Origin: Pantoea sp. Nvir
Lineage (GTDB): Bacteria; Pseudomonadota; Gammaproteobacteria; Enterobacterales; Enterobacteriaceae
DNA length: 64,000 bases
Direction: 5' to 3'
Assembly (NCBI RefSeq): GCF_009829915.1
Contig: NZ_SZZW01000004.1
Location: 1 to 64,000 of the forward strand
Part shown: positions 63,737 to 64,000 of the stretch, piece after piece
How the letters are laid out: each line of letters opens with the position of its first letter
Numbering within the stretch: position 1 is the first letter of the stretch
Made by a program: the position numbers and the translations under genes
The notes under the pieces: generated by a model
What the model was told of the DNA's origin: nothing
Database searches by the model: none
What the model saw: only the letters and a program-made list of their open reading frames with translations

Positions 63737-64000
63737 ATGCAGAAAAAATTTAAACATAACACAGTGCTACTATATGAAGCAGTTAGCGGTCTCAATATCA
63801 GAAAAGATGGCATTTACATCGATGGTACCTTTGGTAGTGGCGGACATTCACGTTTGATTTTGTCTCATCTGGGTACTCATGGAAGGCTGATCGCCATCGA
63901 TCGCGACCCACAAGCCGTTGCTACTGCCTTTGAAATTAAGGATACCCGTTTTTCCATTGTGCATGATACTTTCTCTTCCTTGTCCGATCATGTTAACGCA
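63737..64000 (+). CDS. rsmH: 16S rRNA m4C1402 methyltransferase RsmH (MraW), 5' part
   Basis: From ATG 63737 ([20 protein letters not shown]) the frame is open to the window edge, 88 codons of about 313. The SAM-binding [13 protein letters not shown] and [11 protein letters not shown] motifs match RsmH. The start lies inside the end of the broken mraZ. It is the first intact gene of the dcw (division and cell wall) cluster, which probably continues beyond the window. Confidence 0.96.
   Translation, partial: MQKKFKHNTVLLYEAVSGLNIRKDGIYIDGTFGSGGHSRLILSHLGTHGRLIAIDRDPQAVATAFEIKDTRFSIVHDTFSSLSDHVNA

Overview
This window is a stretch of enterobacterial chromosome in an advanced but unfinished stage of genome reduction. 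Almost every intact gene has the product, length and neighbour order of its Escherichia coli counterpart. The genes are separated by long AT-rich gaps, and in several gaps frameshifted remains of exactly the expected E. coli neighbour can still be read (ilvG, ilvM, ilvE, rob, arcA, cra, mraZ). Complete pathways for branched-chain amino acids and threonine survive apart from the last transaminase. Together this points to a host-restricted gammaproteobacterium of the Enterobacterales, most likely a nutritional endosymbiont of an insect. That lifestyle is an inference, and the species cannot be named from this sequence. There is no insertion sequence, prophage, CRISPR array or defence locus, and I see no evidence of a new molecular system.

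Layout. 1-262: tRNA-Asp and tRNA-Trp, as found distal to rrnC, with a terminator. 260-9616: hdfR, maoP, the eroded ilvGME, intact ilvD and ilvA, then divergent ilvY/ilvC with an IlvY operator. 9617-13587: an eroded junction whose only intact gene is an MFS carrier. It joins two blocks that lie far apart in E. coli. 13588-22028: holD-rimI, serB-radA-nadR, trpR with its operator, a rob pseudogene and creA. 22054-28167: an arcA pseudogene, then thrL (decayed), the attenuator and thrABC. 29033-34564: mog, a heat-shock promoter, dnaK-dnaJ and rpsT. 34860-45904: ribF-ileS-lspA-ispH, dapB and carAB. 46266-53600: folA, converging on the lptD-surA-pdxA-rsmA-apaG-apaH cluster. 53601-54573: an eroded gap with two perfect inverted repeats. 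54574-59428: leuABCD with leuL and its attenuator, on the minus strand. 60083-62304: ilvIH. 62690-64000: remnants of cra and mraZ, then the start of rsmH.

How the genes work together. ThrABC makes threonine from aspartate. IlvA converts threonine to 2-oxobutanoate. IlvIH, IlvC and IlvD then make the 2-oxo acids of isoleucine and valine, and LeuABCD makes that of leucine. The shared final transaminase IlvE is a pseudogene here, so the last step must fall to a gene elsewhere in the genome, another symbiont or the host. DapB (lysine and cell wall) and CarAB (arginine and pyrimidines) add to this biosynthetic character. Local amino-acid controls partly survive (IlvY, TrpR, leuL attenuator), while global regulators (ArcA, Rob, Cra, MraZ) have been lost. 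LptD, SurA, LspA, IspH and RsmH suggest that an outer membrane and a peptidoglycan wall are still made.
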